Assembly (NCBI GenBank): GCA_047967505.1
Contig: CM106541.1
From: Dipteris shenzhenensis
Taxonomy: Eukaryota; Polypodiophyta; Polypodiopsida; Gleicheniales
Direction: 5' to 3' (one strand)
DNA: 64,000 nt
This document shows, in pieces, positions 1 through 14,000 of the stretch. The notes beneath the pieces are model-generated. The model was not told the origin of the DNA and ran no database searches. It was given only the letters and a program-made list of their open reading frames with translations. Position numbers and translations under genes: made by a program. How positions within the stretch are numbered: the first letter of the stretch is position 1; each line of letters starts with the position of its first letter.

Positions 1-1037
1 AGAGCTGACAGGTAGGGGTTTTTGGGCCTCCAGAATGCAATGAAACAAATGGTTTTGGAAATCGTGGTCCTAATCACCGGGTCCAACCACCGGAGTACGA
101 ACGATGAGCAGCACAAAAATTTTAGACCTCCTGAGTCCACCGGAACTGAAGATCTGCAAATGGTTGCTTCAAACTTGAGTTCCAACACACTGGCAAAAAA
201 ACGTTTAAGCAGAGACAATGAGTCAAAAATCCAATGAAATGATCCAAAATTCAAGAATGAAGGGGTTTTCGAACCCCCAAAGTGCAATGGACACCAAAAG
301 CAGGCAATGTTTGCCTCTACAGGCCATTCTGGACTCTCAGTCGGTCGAAAGGAACATGGGAATCATTAAAAAACCTCTTTTTGCTCCAAAACCACCTTTG
401 TAGGCTTGCAAAAAACCACTGAGAGACTTTCAAAAACCACTTGTAGAATTCTATAAGGTTCCAATACCACGTGGGTAGCTCAAACAGACACCCACAGGCT
501 TCCTCTGTCCTCTTCCACAGAGCTGTAGCAGCAATAGACTCCAGGAAGAGAGCCACACAAGTTTTGGTGGGTGCAAAACACCTTAATCTTCTATGTCATC
601 CATATATATATATGTGTTTGAGTGTTGTACATAACCGGGGTTAAAGTACAGTGGCCTTTAACCCCCATAAATGCATCAAGGGAAATATTTGCTTGTTGAT
701 CATTGCTTTGTTGGGTGCAAATTTTTCCACGCTTCTGCTAAATCCTTGAGTGAATGTGATTGGCTTATTTCCAATGACGTTGGATCTCGTGGAAATCTTA
801 TTTATTAATTTGGTGCATCTTTTGCTTTGAGGAAGTCCTTTAGCACAAATGTTCAGTTTGGATACACTTTCCCAACATCAATGAGCTTTAGATGTACAAG
901 TTGGAAAAAATTGCTTCATATATTCCTCTTATTCAGGCAAAGAAGTCATTGCAACAAAGGTATGCATTTTGTGGGATAGGAGGAAGGAACCTTTAGAAGG
1001 TTTGAAATTGGTTTTTCCTTATGGATGGCAGATCAAC
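1..1037. other. Flank with no recognised gene; probable LTR of a decayed copia element
   Basis: Only short overlapping frames without recognisable domains. A short TA run occurs near 604-614. Because the purine tract and TG start of a minus-strand copia LTR lie at 1038, part of this stretch is probably that 3' LTR, but its far end could not be placed. Confidence 0.4.
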
Positions 1038-3290
1038 ACCCCCTCTTAAATTGCACTACATAAGAAGAGGGTGCTTTACAAAACACAAATTTTTTTAATA
1101 TTGCATAATGGCAACAAAAATTAAGATCAGAAAAGATGCACAAGGGTGCAAAAAGAGCACAATGAAAAAAAGTGTGTACAAAAGTGTACAACCTTCACTT
1201 TCCTCTCTTAAGTTGCAATTGGCGAAGACCAAGCTGATGTCAAAAGTGTACAAACTTATCAAGGGCAAGTGACTTGGTGAAGATATTTGTGACCTGTTCT
1301 TGTGTCAGACAATGTACCAAGTCGATTTCTTCACTAAGAACTTCTCACAAATGAAGTTATAATGCACTTCAATGTGTTTTGTTCTAGCATGAAACACTAG
1401 GTTCTTTGCTGCTTGGATGCTGCTCATATTACCTGAATAGAGCATGGTAGGGTCTCCAAAAAGGATCTCAATCTATGAAAGAATCTTTTTGAGCCAAATT
1501 GCTTCACATGCTGCATTGGTGGATCTTGTATACTTTGCTTCGATGGAAGACAATGCCACTGAAGGTGATGAAATACAAAGCCTTGACAAGAGACTATATA
1601 GTAGTCAGACCCCCTAGATCAGAATTCACAATCTAAAGGAGGTTGGTACTTTGAGTTGAAGATGTTGAAAGGGCTATCTATGTTGTGTACCCTTGCAAGC
1701 AAGCCTCACATACATCTTTTTGAAAGCACAAATGTGGAAACCACTATACCATGTTGGTCTTTTTGAGCGATACAAGGCTTCTGAAGTTGAGATGACCATA
1801 CCTCTTGTGCCACAATGTACTCAAATAGGAATTCTAACTCTAACGATGAGCTACTAGGGCTCTCTAGATCTGAATGGTAGAAGAAAGCTTGAACATCCTT
1901 CCAATCTTGACACCCTGAGAAATGATGGATCCGAGACTCTCGAGCTCCCTCACAGTGCATCCATACTTGTTGAAGACAACCTCCATATCACTCTCACTCA
2001 TCAGTCCAATAGAGAGAAGGATATGCACCATTGTGGGGATATAGAGTCCATCTCCAGCACTCCCTACAATGCCTGCATTGTTGGATATGCTGCCGATCTT
2101 TGATTTTGTGGCTTGTATCATCCCCCATCACGGCGTTTTCTCTCAAGTTCCTACTGGGACCGAGATCGGACCGAGATCGCAGAACCATTCTTTCTCAGGT
2201 GTGTTGTGGTTGCTCGCACTAGAGTCAAACCACCATGTGTCCTCATCCTTCTATGTTTGAGTTGTGGACTTCTCAGATTGAGCATATTGTGATATGAGAA
2301 CTTTGTGTTGATAGTCCTGAGAGTTGTATTCATTATAGGCATAGTGGCAGGATTGCCATTGATTATTGTTGCCTCAGTGAGAGTTTTGAGACTTGTTTCA
2401 CTGGCCTACATTGGCTAAATCCCTTTGTTTCTTCCTGCACTTTGGTTCCAATGGTCATGCCACAATCCTTATAGTTTCCCTCTCATCTAGGAGTACTTCC
2501 CTAATCTCCTCCTCTTCTAGAATTGCCTCTACCTCTGAAATTCCATATCCACCTCTATGTGGGAGGACCATGATTCGGACTCGATGAAGATGGAGACTGT
2601 CTGCCCTAGTACTGACCTTTGCTTTGGTTGCTAGGGCATCCGAAATTCTTGCCTCTTCCTCTGTATGAGCCTCCTCTTGTTATGAAGGTGGTGTCATGAT
2701 TCTTTGGATCTATTTTGAGACTGTGTCTCAATTGCTCCTGCATGAGCATGTTTGACATCATTTGAAATGAGGGAGGTCTGTCTCGAGTGACTAATGTAGT
2801 CACAATCTGGCCATAATCTAGGCCAAGTCCACCATTGTTTACAAGCTCAACTAGTCTTTCTTCTTTGACCTCTTATCTAAGTCATGTGAGCTGATCACCA
2901 AGGTTCTTTAACTTGAGTAACAAATCATGACTTGATTAATTTGGAAGCATTGGGGGGTTGTTCAACTAATTCTCCAACAAGAGAATATGTGACATGTTGT
3001 TGGCATTGTACCTTCTTTCCAAATTCTTCTAGGCAAGTGCACCATGAAGAAGAGGGATCATGATATGCTTCACATTGAAGTTGATGACATTCAAGGCAAG
3101 CCAGGCCTTTGTATCCCACTCCTTTTGTTGCTTTGTGAGCTCTAGTTGTTGATCTCTGGTAGGAGGAGTGGTTGAGGTAGGCTCAGGTCTCTTTTCATCT
3201 CGATCAACATGTAGACTAGTTCTAGGACTAGCTACTTTAGAGGAGACAACTCTAAAACAAGCCAACTAAAAGCCATGCCCAAAAATTCAT
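1038..3290 (-). pseudogene. Decayed Ty1/copia retrotransposon
   Basis: On the minus strand, 3029-3265 encodes a UBN2-type gag segment (KQQKEWDTKAWLALNVINFN), and 2606-2803 the later gag part with RDRPPSFQMMSNMLMQEQL and an RGRGK tail. Around 1500-1560 the RNase H motif ALSSIEAKYTRSTNAACEAI can be read. A polypurine tract AAGAGGGGG followed by TGTTGATC marks the start of the 3' LTR at 1038. Most of integrase and reverse transcriptase is missing or unreadable and stops occur in every domain. It is an old relic with no coding capacity. Confidence 0.7.
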
Positions 3291-4877
3291 GATTAGTCCC
3301 AACCGCTATTAGTTCCTGTGGAACCTATCATTGGTATTCTGACACATATCAACGCTTTTTCCATTCTTTGACCAACTATATGACTCCTACACTATGAACA
3401 AGAAGCCATGAAAGATTCTTATGGGAGGGTCTATGACAAGGGTAGTTCCTCTTGGGCGGATTTGAGCTCTCCACTTCATACCCAGCGGTTGGTGCAAGGA
3501 AGCAACAAGACTTGTTATTTCAAGTTGTTTAGCATAGATTGTTATATCGAAGGAAGCAACAAGACTTGTTCTATCAAATTGTACTTCATTAGCTTATATC
3601 GTTAGTTATTTCAAAAATAACCTTACAATAGTCACTAGGAGTTTGTAAGTGACTAAATTTTGGATTCATGGAACTAGAAGCGGATTGGTTGTCCTCATAT
3701 GAGCATTGAATATAGGTTGTTCTCATATGGGCATTGAAGATAGAAAAAGTACTACTACTAGTTAGTGGTGATGCCTTAACACATTAGACTTGAGAAAATT
3801 TCATAAGGATTAGAAGATAGCAATTGATTAATGACTTCAAATTGCAATAAAAGAATTTTAAATTGAGAATCTCCATTTCAATTCAAAGCTTATCATGAGT
3901 TAAAATGGCATATATTACCTATGACCAAATCATCAAAGTTGCATAAATGTGCATTTACTAGGACCTGAACTTACTAAACTCATGAGATATGCTCCAAAAA
4001 GTCCACATGCAAAGAAACAGATATGTACCAAGTTTATAAAACCTTGAAGTTAATGTGCATGTTCATAAGCATGCATGAATGCATGTGTGTGTGTATTGGA
4101 GGGGAGGGGCAGGCACACATGGGCATGGGCATGGTGGTGGGTGTGTTCTCATGCATGCATATGTGCATGTATATATAACCACATGATTATTGGGAGAGAT
4201 CTAACGTGTTCTCTCTCTTAAGTCCAAAGAACAATCTCTTCTCTTCATGTATAGATCAGCAACATCCAACTTAGATTTATTAGCATTTCCTCTCAACAAC
4301 AAAGGAAACAGTCATATGAACTTTATCAATTTGTCTTTTAGTGTTGTTGAACAACTGTATGAGAGAGAAGCCGCTTGTCCTCTCCTCTCGTTGCCTACTC
4401 CTAAATCCAACCCCTTTTAAAAAAAGCAAGTTTCACATTGGTTCGTTGCCTACTTACGTATATTTGAACCATTTGCCTTGTAAGGGGAAGTTTGCCCTCA
4501 AGACATGGCACTCATATCACTCCCTTTCTCGAGACAAGATCAATCTCATGACCTTGTCTAACAAGTCCAATCAAGTCCATTTCATAAATTAAACAAATAT
4601 TGGTGCCATGTAAGCCCCCCCATCTCTTTGTTCTAGCAATTCCAAATATCACTATGGAAAACGTGTTAAGGCTCATTCTAACAATGATAAAGCATGAAGC
4701 AAAATGAAGAACTAAATCCAACTATAAGTCTGAAAAGCAAAGAAGAGAAGCAATGGAAGGGAACCCAAAAACAATGAAAGGAAAAAGTATCAAAGAGTCT
4801 ACATACTCAAAAGGTTATGAGGGAGCAATGGACAAAGCTAAGGTGTTGAGCTAGAATCAGCTATCCAATACAATCAT
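3291..4877. other. No gene seen; short tandem duplication and CA/TG-rich tract
   Basis: Bases 3500-3575 hold an imperfect duplication of about 56 bp (repeated GGAAGCAACAAGACTTGTT). At 4075-4180 there is a GCATG/GTGT-rich tract. Reading frames here are short and carry no motif I can name. Confidence 0.4.
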
Positions 4878-5333
4878 TCAGAAACTCAGGTCTAGAACTC
4901 CCTTTGACTTCTGGATGACACCCCAGTTGCAGCCCAAAATGAGTAGACATATGATGAGTTTGACATATGATGAATAACTGATATTTTTCATCAAGGTAAG
5001 CATGAGAACAAAGGGCTCTTGCAACGAAGGTAATGTCCTACAATTCAAAGCTCCAGATTGCAAACAACGGAGCATGGATACCCAAGAGCACTTCGCAAGA
5101 GGCAAACAATCATGGGCTTTCTTACATGACAACTGTATCAATATCCCATCAATGGTATACTTTGTGACACATGGTTCGATAACAAACGAGATACCACTCA
5201 AGTTCACGAGGCTGTAAACTGTATTAAATTCAATTATGGATATAGTAGACAGGATCTCATTCCAAGAATCTATGCTTTTAGCTGTCTCCACATCCAAAGA
5301 AACAATATTGTCATTTTGTAACACAAAGGGCAT
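4878..5333 (-). other. Unrecognised 151-codon open frame
   Basis: An ATG-to-stop frame of 151 codons with a fairly hydrophobic, Cys/Leu-rich translation (for example VKLIICLLILGCNWG). No domain, signal peptide or conserved motif is recognised, there is no splice context, and the surrounding DNA looks like repeat debris. It could be chance or a remnant of a mobile element, so I do not claim a gene. Confidence 0.15.
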
Positions 5334-6244
5334 CTAGTCATTTAGGTGTAGAGCCTCACAATTTGCATGGAATGTTCATGCTTGCATCAGCAACTCATGG
5401 AATCAACACCAAAGCAAACCCTAAAGACTTCTGCCACATGGTTACATTTATGTGTCCAACCATTTATACATAAGCTGCTAGTATTTGTGACAAGCAGCAC
5501 AAGCCGTTGTTCATTTTGGCTTCTGCGGACTTCTGATGGAATAACACTAAATCCTCATGTGCCCGATTTCTGCTAGGTGAGTTGATACAGATATACACCC
5601 TTCAAAAGACCAACACCTCATCATACATTCCAGAAGGCAAATAAACCCTTTAGAAATTACAGTCCATTATATTATTTTTCTTAGTTTAGGCTCTCCCTTC
5701 TGGAACTTCCTACTCTTTATTTTCTACAGACTATCAAACGAAAGATTTTTATTTTTTTGCAGATCAATTCATAGAGGTGTTCAAAACTCTCTGAGCTGGC
5801 AGGGGAGGTAGAAACTTATAAGACATGCAGATGAATCTCTTAAAAAACACTCACCACACAATTCACACCACACAATCAATCTAAACAATCGTAAAAGATT
5901 TACCAAGTGATAATGCTATGCATATTATTCGCTCATTCCTGCAATGCCATGAACCGCACACAAGGACAACCTTGTTTTTTATCTTGATGCATCCTTCAAA
6001 AGTTTCTTGATGAGCAGATTCCTTTCCATGCGAAACAAACTTTAGAACCATTGGGAACAAGGAAAAAGTGTAAGGAGATTGGATACTATAACTGTACAAA
6101 AAGACTCCTGGAAAGCGATGATAATCAACAACAAAACAATTAGGAATTCGGGATCCTCAACAGGGAAACACCGAACACAAACCAGCATCATTGAATGTGT
6201 TTCATCTAAATACAATCAGTCTCAAATCCCAAATGTAAGCACAA
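5334..6244 (-). other. 3' flank and probable 3' UTR of the TRAF1-like gene
   Basis: Directly downstream of the stop codon. AATAAA-like signals on the minus strand (TTTATT on the plus strand) occur near 5716 and 5748, so a 3' UTR of about 0.5 kb is plausible. No other feature is visible. Confidence 0.4.
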
Positions 6245-8029
6245 TCAAGGATGTTTTAGAGGTGAATACATTGTGTATCCATTCTGGCCCAATGCAAACG
6301 TGGGGCAATCTGCAATGGGTAAATGAGGGCTTTGCATGGGATATCCAACAAAAACATCCATCCCACTCCTCACGCCATTGGCACAGCTGGTTACAGGTAC
6401 ATCGCCATGGGCACCTGTCCAGTGCTGCCCAGAGACACCATCCAACAAGCCACCATGCTGGCTAAAAGAGCGTGGCAAAGGAGGATGGGGGTAAGGGTGT
6501 AGCAACTGCATGCTCTCCCGAAGGCCGCTACGGGTGTGGTCTGAAGGAATAGAAAGCTGTGATCGCCCACCTTCATCACAAGGCCTACCCCTGTCTATTC
6601 TTTCAGGTCCATTACCATGGACTGAATGAATTTCAGGATGTAATGGACCACCAGAGCACATGTTGTGAAGTTCCTGAAAGGAGAGCTGCTGAAAACCCTG
6701 ATTACCAGGCTGTTGTAAAAAAGCATTCAGGGCTTTTGCACCGTAAATCTTCTCATCATCTAGGAGATCATTAATGATGTCGAGATGAGGAAATTCCTCT
6801 GACACTGGACCAGTACTCATAGCAGCTTCGGCTGCTGTTTGCAGAGATAGCCGAGCACCAGCAAGTCGTGCACGTGCATTCAGAGCCAAGTCCTGCTGTA
6901 GGATTCGGTTATTTTTCTGAGCCTCAAGCGCACGATTGTAGACCTGATGCTGGATGGAATGTGGCATTTCTTTTTTATCAGTTCTATCCACTGTTTGCTG
7001 CCGTAGCTGCTGATCTCGAAGGTAATCCTGTCTCTGGACATCAAGCTCCATATACTGGAGACTCCCATCAGCACACTCGCGTTGTTGATCTTGCTGATGC
7101 TGTAGATGTATCATTTCAGGAGTTACCGTACCAAAAGTAAATCCCATGCTCCTTTGTCCATCAGATCTTTGAGCTGAAAGATTTTCCATCATTTCAACTC
7201 CACAAATTGCCCCAGTTTGGGACTCGTTTCCTGAAAGTTTTGTGCTGACCAATGCAGGTAAATCGCCTAAACACATTGGGCCTGACAAAGGATGTGATGG
7301 TCCATGTGAATATCCACCACTCAAGTATGGATAACTGCCAGAACCACTGTGACTTCTAGCACCACCATTTGAAACAGTTGAGACTGATGGAGCAGACTGA
7401 GCCACCATACTGTTGCTTCGAATAACACCAACAGCTGCGTTCCTGTAAGAAGGAGTGACTGGTGGACTCTGCTGCATGGCAGAACCAGTTGACATGGTCG
7501 GCTCTCCAGCTGTGATCCCCAACCTACCTGTGGCACTAGCAGAGCGAGCCAATGGCGGAGGTGGATGCACCTGTTGAACCATGGGGAAGCTTGCCCTTGG
7601 AGCTGCTACCACACCCGGAGCACTGGAAGGCCTTGAAAATACTGTCTCTGTGTGAAGACTTGCTGAAAGACCTGGATGACCCACCTGGCAAGTAACTGAG
7701 CTTCCAGATGAACTGATGAAAGCAGTTGGAGGTACAGATGCAGAGCTTACTTCTGAAGAACCACATGAATAACCACTGTCAGAGGGAGGAACAGTGAGTC
7801 TCTGTGAATGAGTAATCCCATTAGTCAGATCAGTAACTGTTCCGATGTCCTCTTCAGCTTTTCTATCATTTTTTTGAATTTCAAAACTTGATGGTCCTAC
7901 ATCTGGAGGTTCTATCCTTTGATCACGATCTCCATGCTCCAACATCTTCTTATCATCAAAAGCTATATCACTGCCAAAATGGTGCTGATATAGACTGAGC
8001 TGTTCATGCAACATCACAACCTCCTCTTC
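6245..8029 (-). CDS. TRAF1-like: TRAF1-like terminal exon with stop codon
   Basis: 1785 bp, 594 codons plus stop. The most likely acceptor is GGCAG ending at 8030, giving [15 protein letters not shown] straight after ...LLEK. The ATG at 8041 of the open frame is then intronic, and choosing a different acceptor with phase 0 gives an early stop. The product is Ser/Pro/Gln-rich with no recognisable catalytic domain, contains [17 protein letters not shown] (a conserved acidic motif near the C-terminus of this family) and finishes with [13 protein letters not shown]. The frame is open throughout, so this exon is under coding constraint. Confidence 0.88.
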   Translation of the reverse strand, partial: EEEVVMLHEQLSLYQHHFGSDIAFDDKKMLEHGDRDQRIEPPDVGPSSFEIQKNDRKAEEDIGTVTDLTNGITHSQRLTVPPSDSGYSCGSSEVSSASVPPTAFISSSGSSVTCQVGHPGLSASLHTETVFSRPSSAPGVVAAPRASFPMVQQVHPPPPLARSASATGRLGITAGEPTMSTGSAMQQSPPVTPSYRNAAVGVIRSNSMVAQSAPSVSTVSNGGARSHSGSGSYPYLSGGYSHGPSHPLSGPMCLGDLPALVSTKLSGNESQTGAICGVEMMENLSAQRSDGQRSMGFTFGTVTPEMIHLQHQQDQQRECADGSLQYMELDVQRQDYLRDQQLRQQTVDRTDKKEMPHSIQHQVYNRALEAQKNNRILQQDLALNARARLAGARLSLQTAAEAAMSTGPVSEEFPHLDIINDLLDDEKIYGAKALNAFLQQPGNQGFQQLSFQELHNMCSGGPLHPEIHSVHGNGPERIDRGRPCDEGGRSQLSIPSDHTRSGLRESMQLLHPYPHPPLPRSFSQHGGLLDGVSGQHWTGAHGDVPVTSCANGVRSGMDVFVGYPMQSPHLPIADCPTFALGQNGYTMYSPLKHP

Positions 8030-11000
8030 CTGCCAGTCCATACTTCAAGTGAGTATAACAGTTACAAGGCTGCACATCGAACCAACAAATCCAGTAAAAC
8101 ATCAATCTGGATCAAGGTCCTTGGGTGCACATGGATACTTGTTGTTATACTGTTTTGAACACAATGGTTAAGTCTGAGTGTTGGATGATTACTTTTCATA
8201 TACTATTAATCCCAGATTACTACCTTTTCAAGGAGTCGCTGTTGAAGCCATTGGACACGCTGCTTCAAGGAGGCAATGATTGTCTCTGAATCTACACCCC
8301 CTGAACTACAGCTGCTGCTGGCTTCAGCAGTACCAACTGTTCCCAATCTGCCACGTAGCATGCCATCTGTTTCAGCTAGCCTCAAGTCCTTATCATATAC
8401 TTCATGATCACCTCTCCTTCGTCCTCTGAGCAACATAAAAGTTAATCAGGATTTTAAGAGTTAAAACATAAGTCTTAAACCCATTGGTTGAAATGAGAAT
8501 GGATTCAAATCACAATCACGCACTAGCAAAAACAATTTGCAATACACATATGAATAAATAGAGATCTACACCTTTGGCACCTTGTTGGAAAGGAAAAAGA
8601 ACAGTCACAAACCTGTTGGGAAAAAGAACAGTCACAAACCTGTTGACTAAATGATGACTTTGATCTACCATCATTGACCTGGCTCTAATAGACCCATTTG
8701 AAGCAGCACTGATCGATGGGATAGAATCTGAAGAGCACGTGGAAGAGCTGTCATCCAGAAGGCCTTGATGCTTCCGGTCCGACCTCCCGTTTTGACCAGA
8801 ATCCACACTCAAACCTCCACTAAAGCTTGCCTCCATTAATTGATGCATTTCTGAACCTTCTTGGCCCCACAGTGCACGATCTGCATCTCCATCTTCCAAG
8901 GCAGGTCCTAGAGTACCTACTATGTCATCAGTAGCGTCAAGAACACTCAAATCATCATCCTCATCTCCCATATCTACAGTGGTAATTGGTGTGCCCTTGA
9001 GCAAGTGACCTCTTATAGTTCTACTATTGGTAGAGTCCTCCCTTTGCCGAGCCTCTTGTACTGGTATGAGGCGTTTTTCTTCCGCTTCTCTCTCTTTCTC
9101 CTTGCGGTTGCTTCGCCTTTGTTTAGCCTGACAGGGAAAAAGTAAGGTCAACTGCATCCAGAAGATATATCGTGAAGAACGAGACCTGCGCACAAAGAAT
9201 GTTCCAGAGTTGCACCTAGACCTCCCTAAATCACTAAAAACTTGCTAACGGACTCCACAAATTGTAGAGAATCTCAGCTTCTTCACATAGATAAAAAAAA
9301 TGCCCAGATCACCCCATCCCAAACTCCAAGCCAGGCCACCCTCAAGAGAAACCAAAAAAGAAAAGTAAAAAACATGGAATAGAAACATCTTAATAATGAG
9401 CCAAAGTATGTTTTTTTACAAGCAAGCTTCATGGTTCACTGGAACGAGCATCTTACACCCTAATAAATTTATAGTAGAGACTTGCTTGTCATCTAAGGCA
9501 GTCGATCCCAGAAATCCCAGAAACACTCTTTCTAATACCCAGCATCGCTGCCCAAGAATCAGTGTGTGAGTTCCAATCCAGTGATTCAATAAGTGTAATT
9601 GTAGCAAGAGATTATAGACATAGTCAAAGTACTTTCTGGCATGCTGTGGCCGCAACTTGCAAGCATATTCTTGGACAGATATTGAATGATCAATATAGGT
9701 GGCAGCACTAGATGGAGTCTTAAAAAGAACCATTATCCTCCTACCAAATGGAAAGGAGAGACATCTAATAATAAACAATAAGTGAAAGTCCTACCCTACA
9801 AGATTCGCAAACATCACAGCTATGTTCAAGGGAAGCCTCCTTATGGTATGTATCAGAGGTTGGTTTACTTGACCAATATTACATTTGCAGTTGGATTACT
9901 TTGTTAATTTTCCTTCAAAACCAGGGGATAGCCACTGGAATGCCAGTTTAGGGTATTGAGATATAGCAAGGATACATGCAGTTATGGTATTGGTGGACAT
10001 CGAATGACGAGAGAGACAATACTTTGCTCACACAAATGAGAGGAGCACAACTAGTTCATTTAATCCTAACTGAAAAGTGTGAAGTATTTGCTTATATATG
10101 AAACCCAAATTGAACATGACATGACTAACCTAAATAACCATACCATTATAATATCCATACAAATCCCCCCTTGATGGTATGGCTGGAGTACTTTTGGAAA
10201 TGCCTCATTAGTACATAGGGTACTTGAGTATCATGGTTGCGCAAATTCATCCACAAGGATATAGTAACCTATGGGGAATACAAATAAATAGCACTACTAA
10301 TTTATAACCCCCCTGAAATTGTTTTAATAACTCTCCCAAGCCTTCTCGATAATGCTTTTGATTTGTTTTCTTTTAACCTTGTGATTAGTTTGCTTTTCCA
10401 CCATTGCAAGGAAGTTCTAAAAATGCTAGAAACCTCATATCCTTCTCTCATGGGATAGACCCAAAAAAAGAACATTCACAACACTTTGGATTGATGCAGC
10501 TTTGCAAATTCCAGGCATCCTTTGCCGTCTTGCATGACCAAATATGAGGCATCACTATCCCCTTTACTGACATTCTTTGTATCATGCCTATTCCGACCTT
10601 TGGGCTGCCCAACAAACAAGGGGTGCTCCCCTCGTGCCGGAATTGCAAGCACATGGTAACGGCATTTGACTTGTATTTGCAAGTGTAAAGATCAATTTAC
10701 TCATAGATGGCCGAGGAAGCAAATACAATGAATACATTGTATACTAAGGATAAGTTGGATGGCACCAACTACTCCACCTAGAGCTTCATGATTGAAAGTA
10801 TCTTGGTTGCAAAAGGGTTGTGGGATATTGTCTTAGGTGAGACCAAATGATTTCCCCCAAATGTATTGTGCACCATACAACTTGAAAAAGGGTGGCAATC
10901 CTTGCTCTCGAGATGCAAAATTCCCAATTGACTGATGTTGTAACAAAAGAGAGAGAAAGGGGGGTGGGGGGGGGGGGGGAGGGGGGGGGGTAGCTTTGTA

Positions 11001-14000
11001 CTTTGTACCTAGGGTTGCTAGGATGCTGCCACATGGCAGTCTAGAAGAGTTATCCCATAAGCAATGCTTTAAAACAGTCTGCCCTATATTTTGTAAAAAG
11101 GCATGGCTGCTCAATTGTACTCAACTTATCATCTACTCTATTACAATGCCAAAATGGGATTCTACAACCAGGGCTTCTAGCTCCAAGCTGAATTGTCCTT
11201 GTGCAACCGCTCACAACCATTTGTTTTAAGTCCAGCCCTAACTTACTCTCTCTCATGATTACAGTCCTTTTGTGAGTCTCATGATTTGAAGGTCAACCTG
11301 GGTAAAACCAAGGTTATGATCTTCAACACATCTCGTGCCGTCATACACCGGTCTCCTGTTGAGATATACGGATTCCGTACAGCCGTACGGACGTCCGTGC
11401 ATTCTGTACGAAAATTTCCCAAAAGTTCAAAAATGAGTTCTGGCACTTCCTAGAAGTGCGTACTAGCCTTGGAACAGTCAAAATAGTGTTAAAACAGCTG
11501 AAAACAAGCTTGAAACAGCTCTAACAGCTCAAAAACTGCACAAGAACAACTGAAAACGTCCTACACCTCTGGGAGAGTGAGGGGAGAGAGATGGAAGGTG
11601 GGGGAAGGGCATGCATACACATGCTTGACAAATGGCACCTCCTCCTTGCCATTTGCCCCTTCATTAAAGTCCTAACCCCCATACCAAGCACAACGTTGGT
11701 TGTCCTTAGGCCCAACTTTTAGACCCCTCTTTTAAAGCCTTTGCCTTGCCCCTAGGACCTAGTGGTGCACCTAGACTTTGCCCTTAGGAACTTCTAGGAA
11801 GTGTGCACTTCCTCTAGCCAGTCCCTCACGGCCAAACCATTACAACACTTAACCACAGCAAACTACCTAGGTTGCTGTGGAAAAAGTACAAATAGGCAAA
11901 AATAGCCCATACCAGAATATACATCATCTGTAAGATACAACCTTCAATGATAATATGGGCTAGGAGAGCTCGAGAGTCCATCCATACATCAATGCATCCT
12001 CTATGTCGAGTGTCGCGAACACCCATCATGGAGACCTCGCGGTAGAAATACTATCAGCAAGCTGCATCTCAGGTGAGACAATCGGTGCCACCAAGCGATC
12101 TCCAAATATATGAGCAGTCTAAATCAAGGGGAGGTGCTACCCTCCTCTTGGGCACCAAGCAATGCTCCAGATCTCTGCTCTACACAACCTGTAGAAGCAT
12201 GTACCGTAGTTGACGCAAGCTGAAATGCGTCGAGGTAGAGCTGCCAAATCTGAGGTGAGTCTGCCAGGTCACCCTCCTCCATCCACCTCGCATCCAGTGC
12301 AGGATAATTCCTGAACTTTACCAGATAGCGACGAGAAACTCTACCTTTTACTTTTCTTTCCATATGTGTCAAAATCTGTTCTGGAACCAAGATTTCATCC
12401 AACTCTTCTACCTCGGGTTGATCCTCATGCAATAGGTCAACAGGCACAGGCTTCAATAAACTCACATGAAAGGCATTGTGTATGGTCCAAGTGGCAGGTA
12501 GCTTCAGCCTGTAAGCTACATCATTAATGCGTTCAAAAATCTGAAAAGGACCATAATACCGCATCTTCAGCTTTGTGTACACTTTCGTCTTGCCTTTCAT
12601 CTTCCTGAGTCGTGCTTTTTGAAAACGCAGCAGCACCCAATCGCCCTCTTTCAAGAGCAACTCGCAGCGATGCTTATCGGCTGCTCGTTTGTGCTTCTCT
12701 TGGCTTTTCTGGAGGGCTGTTTTGACCTTCTGGTAAGCAACATCCAAACTTTCCACAAATCTGTCCACTTCAAAAATCTTCTCTTTCGTATGCAGAATGG
12801 GAGGTACCTTCCGTTCTCCTGCCACAATTTGAAAGGGGGATTTCCCCGTGGATGAGTGTATAGTGTTATTGTACGCAAACTCAACAAGTGGCAGAAATCG
12901 CTCCTATTTCGATTGCTGATCCGAAACATAGCATTTGAGAAGATCAAGGGTAGTGGAATTGGCTTCTTCGGACTGCCCATCAGATTCAAAATGGAAAGAG
13001 GATGAGAAATTCAGCGTGGTACCCATATTCTCAAAGATACCTCTCCAGAAAAGACTTGTCATCCGCGGGTCTCTATCACTAACAATTGATTGAGGCATCC
13101 CGTGATGTTTAGACACATGAGACATAAAGAGTCTCGCCATCTGGTCTGCTGTAATTTTCTTTCTGACGGGAAGAAGTGGGCCTGCTTGCTGAATCTGCAA
13201 ATAATGGTCCATATCCCATCATGTCCAGATGGTGTACGAGGAAGATCAAAGATAAAATCCATGGCAATGCTCTGCCAAGGTCGATTGGGAATAGGTAGAG
13301 GCTGCAGCAGTCCAGCTGGCCTCTACCTGTCATATTTCACCTTTTGGCAGGTGATGCATGTCCTGACATATGCCTCGACATCTTTCCTCAATGATGGCCA
13401 AAAAGAATAGTGCTCCACAACTTTGATGATGGCATCAATGCCTCTGTGTCCTGCATAGGGTGGAGCATGACTCTCTGTCAACACTTTGGGCCTCAACTGT
13501 TTTGTGACACACAATCTGCCATGCATCATCAAAAATCCGTCTTTGAGAGTATAGTGCTCATGCCTCTGTCCATCAACCAACTGATCATAAATCCGTGAAA
13601 AATCAGCATCATTGGCATATTGATCCTTCATGGCATCAAGCTCATCATGATATGCAATGGTCACTGCTGAAACTTGTGGCTTAACAGACACTGCATTTGG
13701 AGTGGGCTTGCGTGAGAGTGCATCTGCGACAACATTCTTCTTCCCATGCACATGCACAATCTGAAAATGAAACATAGAAAGAAAATTTGCCCACCTCATA
13801 TGCTTCTCAGACAACTTTCTCTGAGTGAGAAAGTACCGAAGTGATTGATGATCGGTCTAAACATAAAAATCAGCACCCAAAAGATAATGCTTCCAAGTCG
13901 AAAGAGCATGTATGACAGCCAACATCTCTTTCTGCCAAAATTCATTTCAGCATCGTGGAGCACTCTACTCTCGTATGCCACGACTCTTCCATCCTGCATA

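Noticed and set aside
8030-8041. ATG at 8041 as the start of a separate 598-residue protein
   Set aside because: The conserved family sequence continues upstream across a 194-bp intron, and the phase-0 acceptor at 8030 puts this ATG in the intron.
8516-9193. A stand-alone 225-residue gene
   Set aside because: It is an exon with short intron read-through at both ends; the first and last residues do not fit the family while the middle does.
9416-9778. 120-codon frame as an alternative exon of the TRAF1-like gene
   Set aside because: No similarity to the family, and the flanking exons already join in phase at conserved residues.
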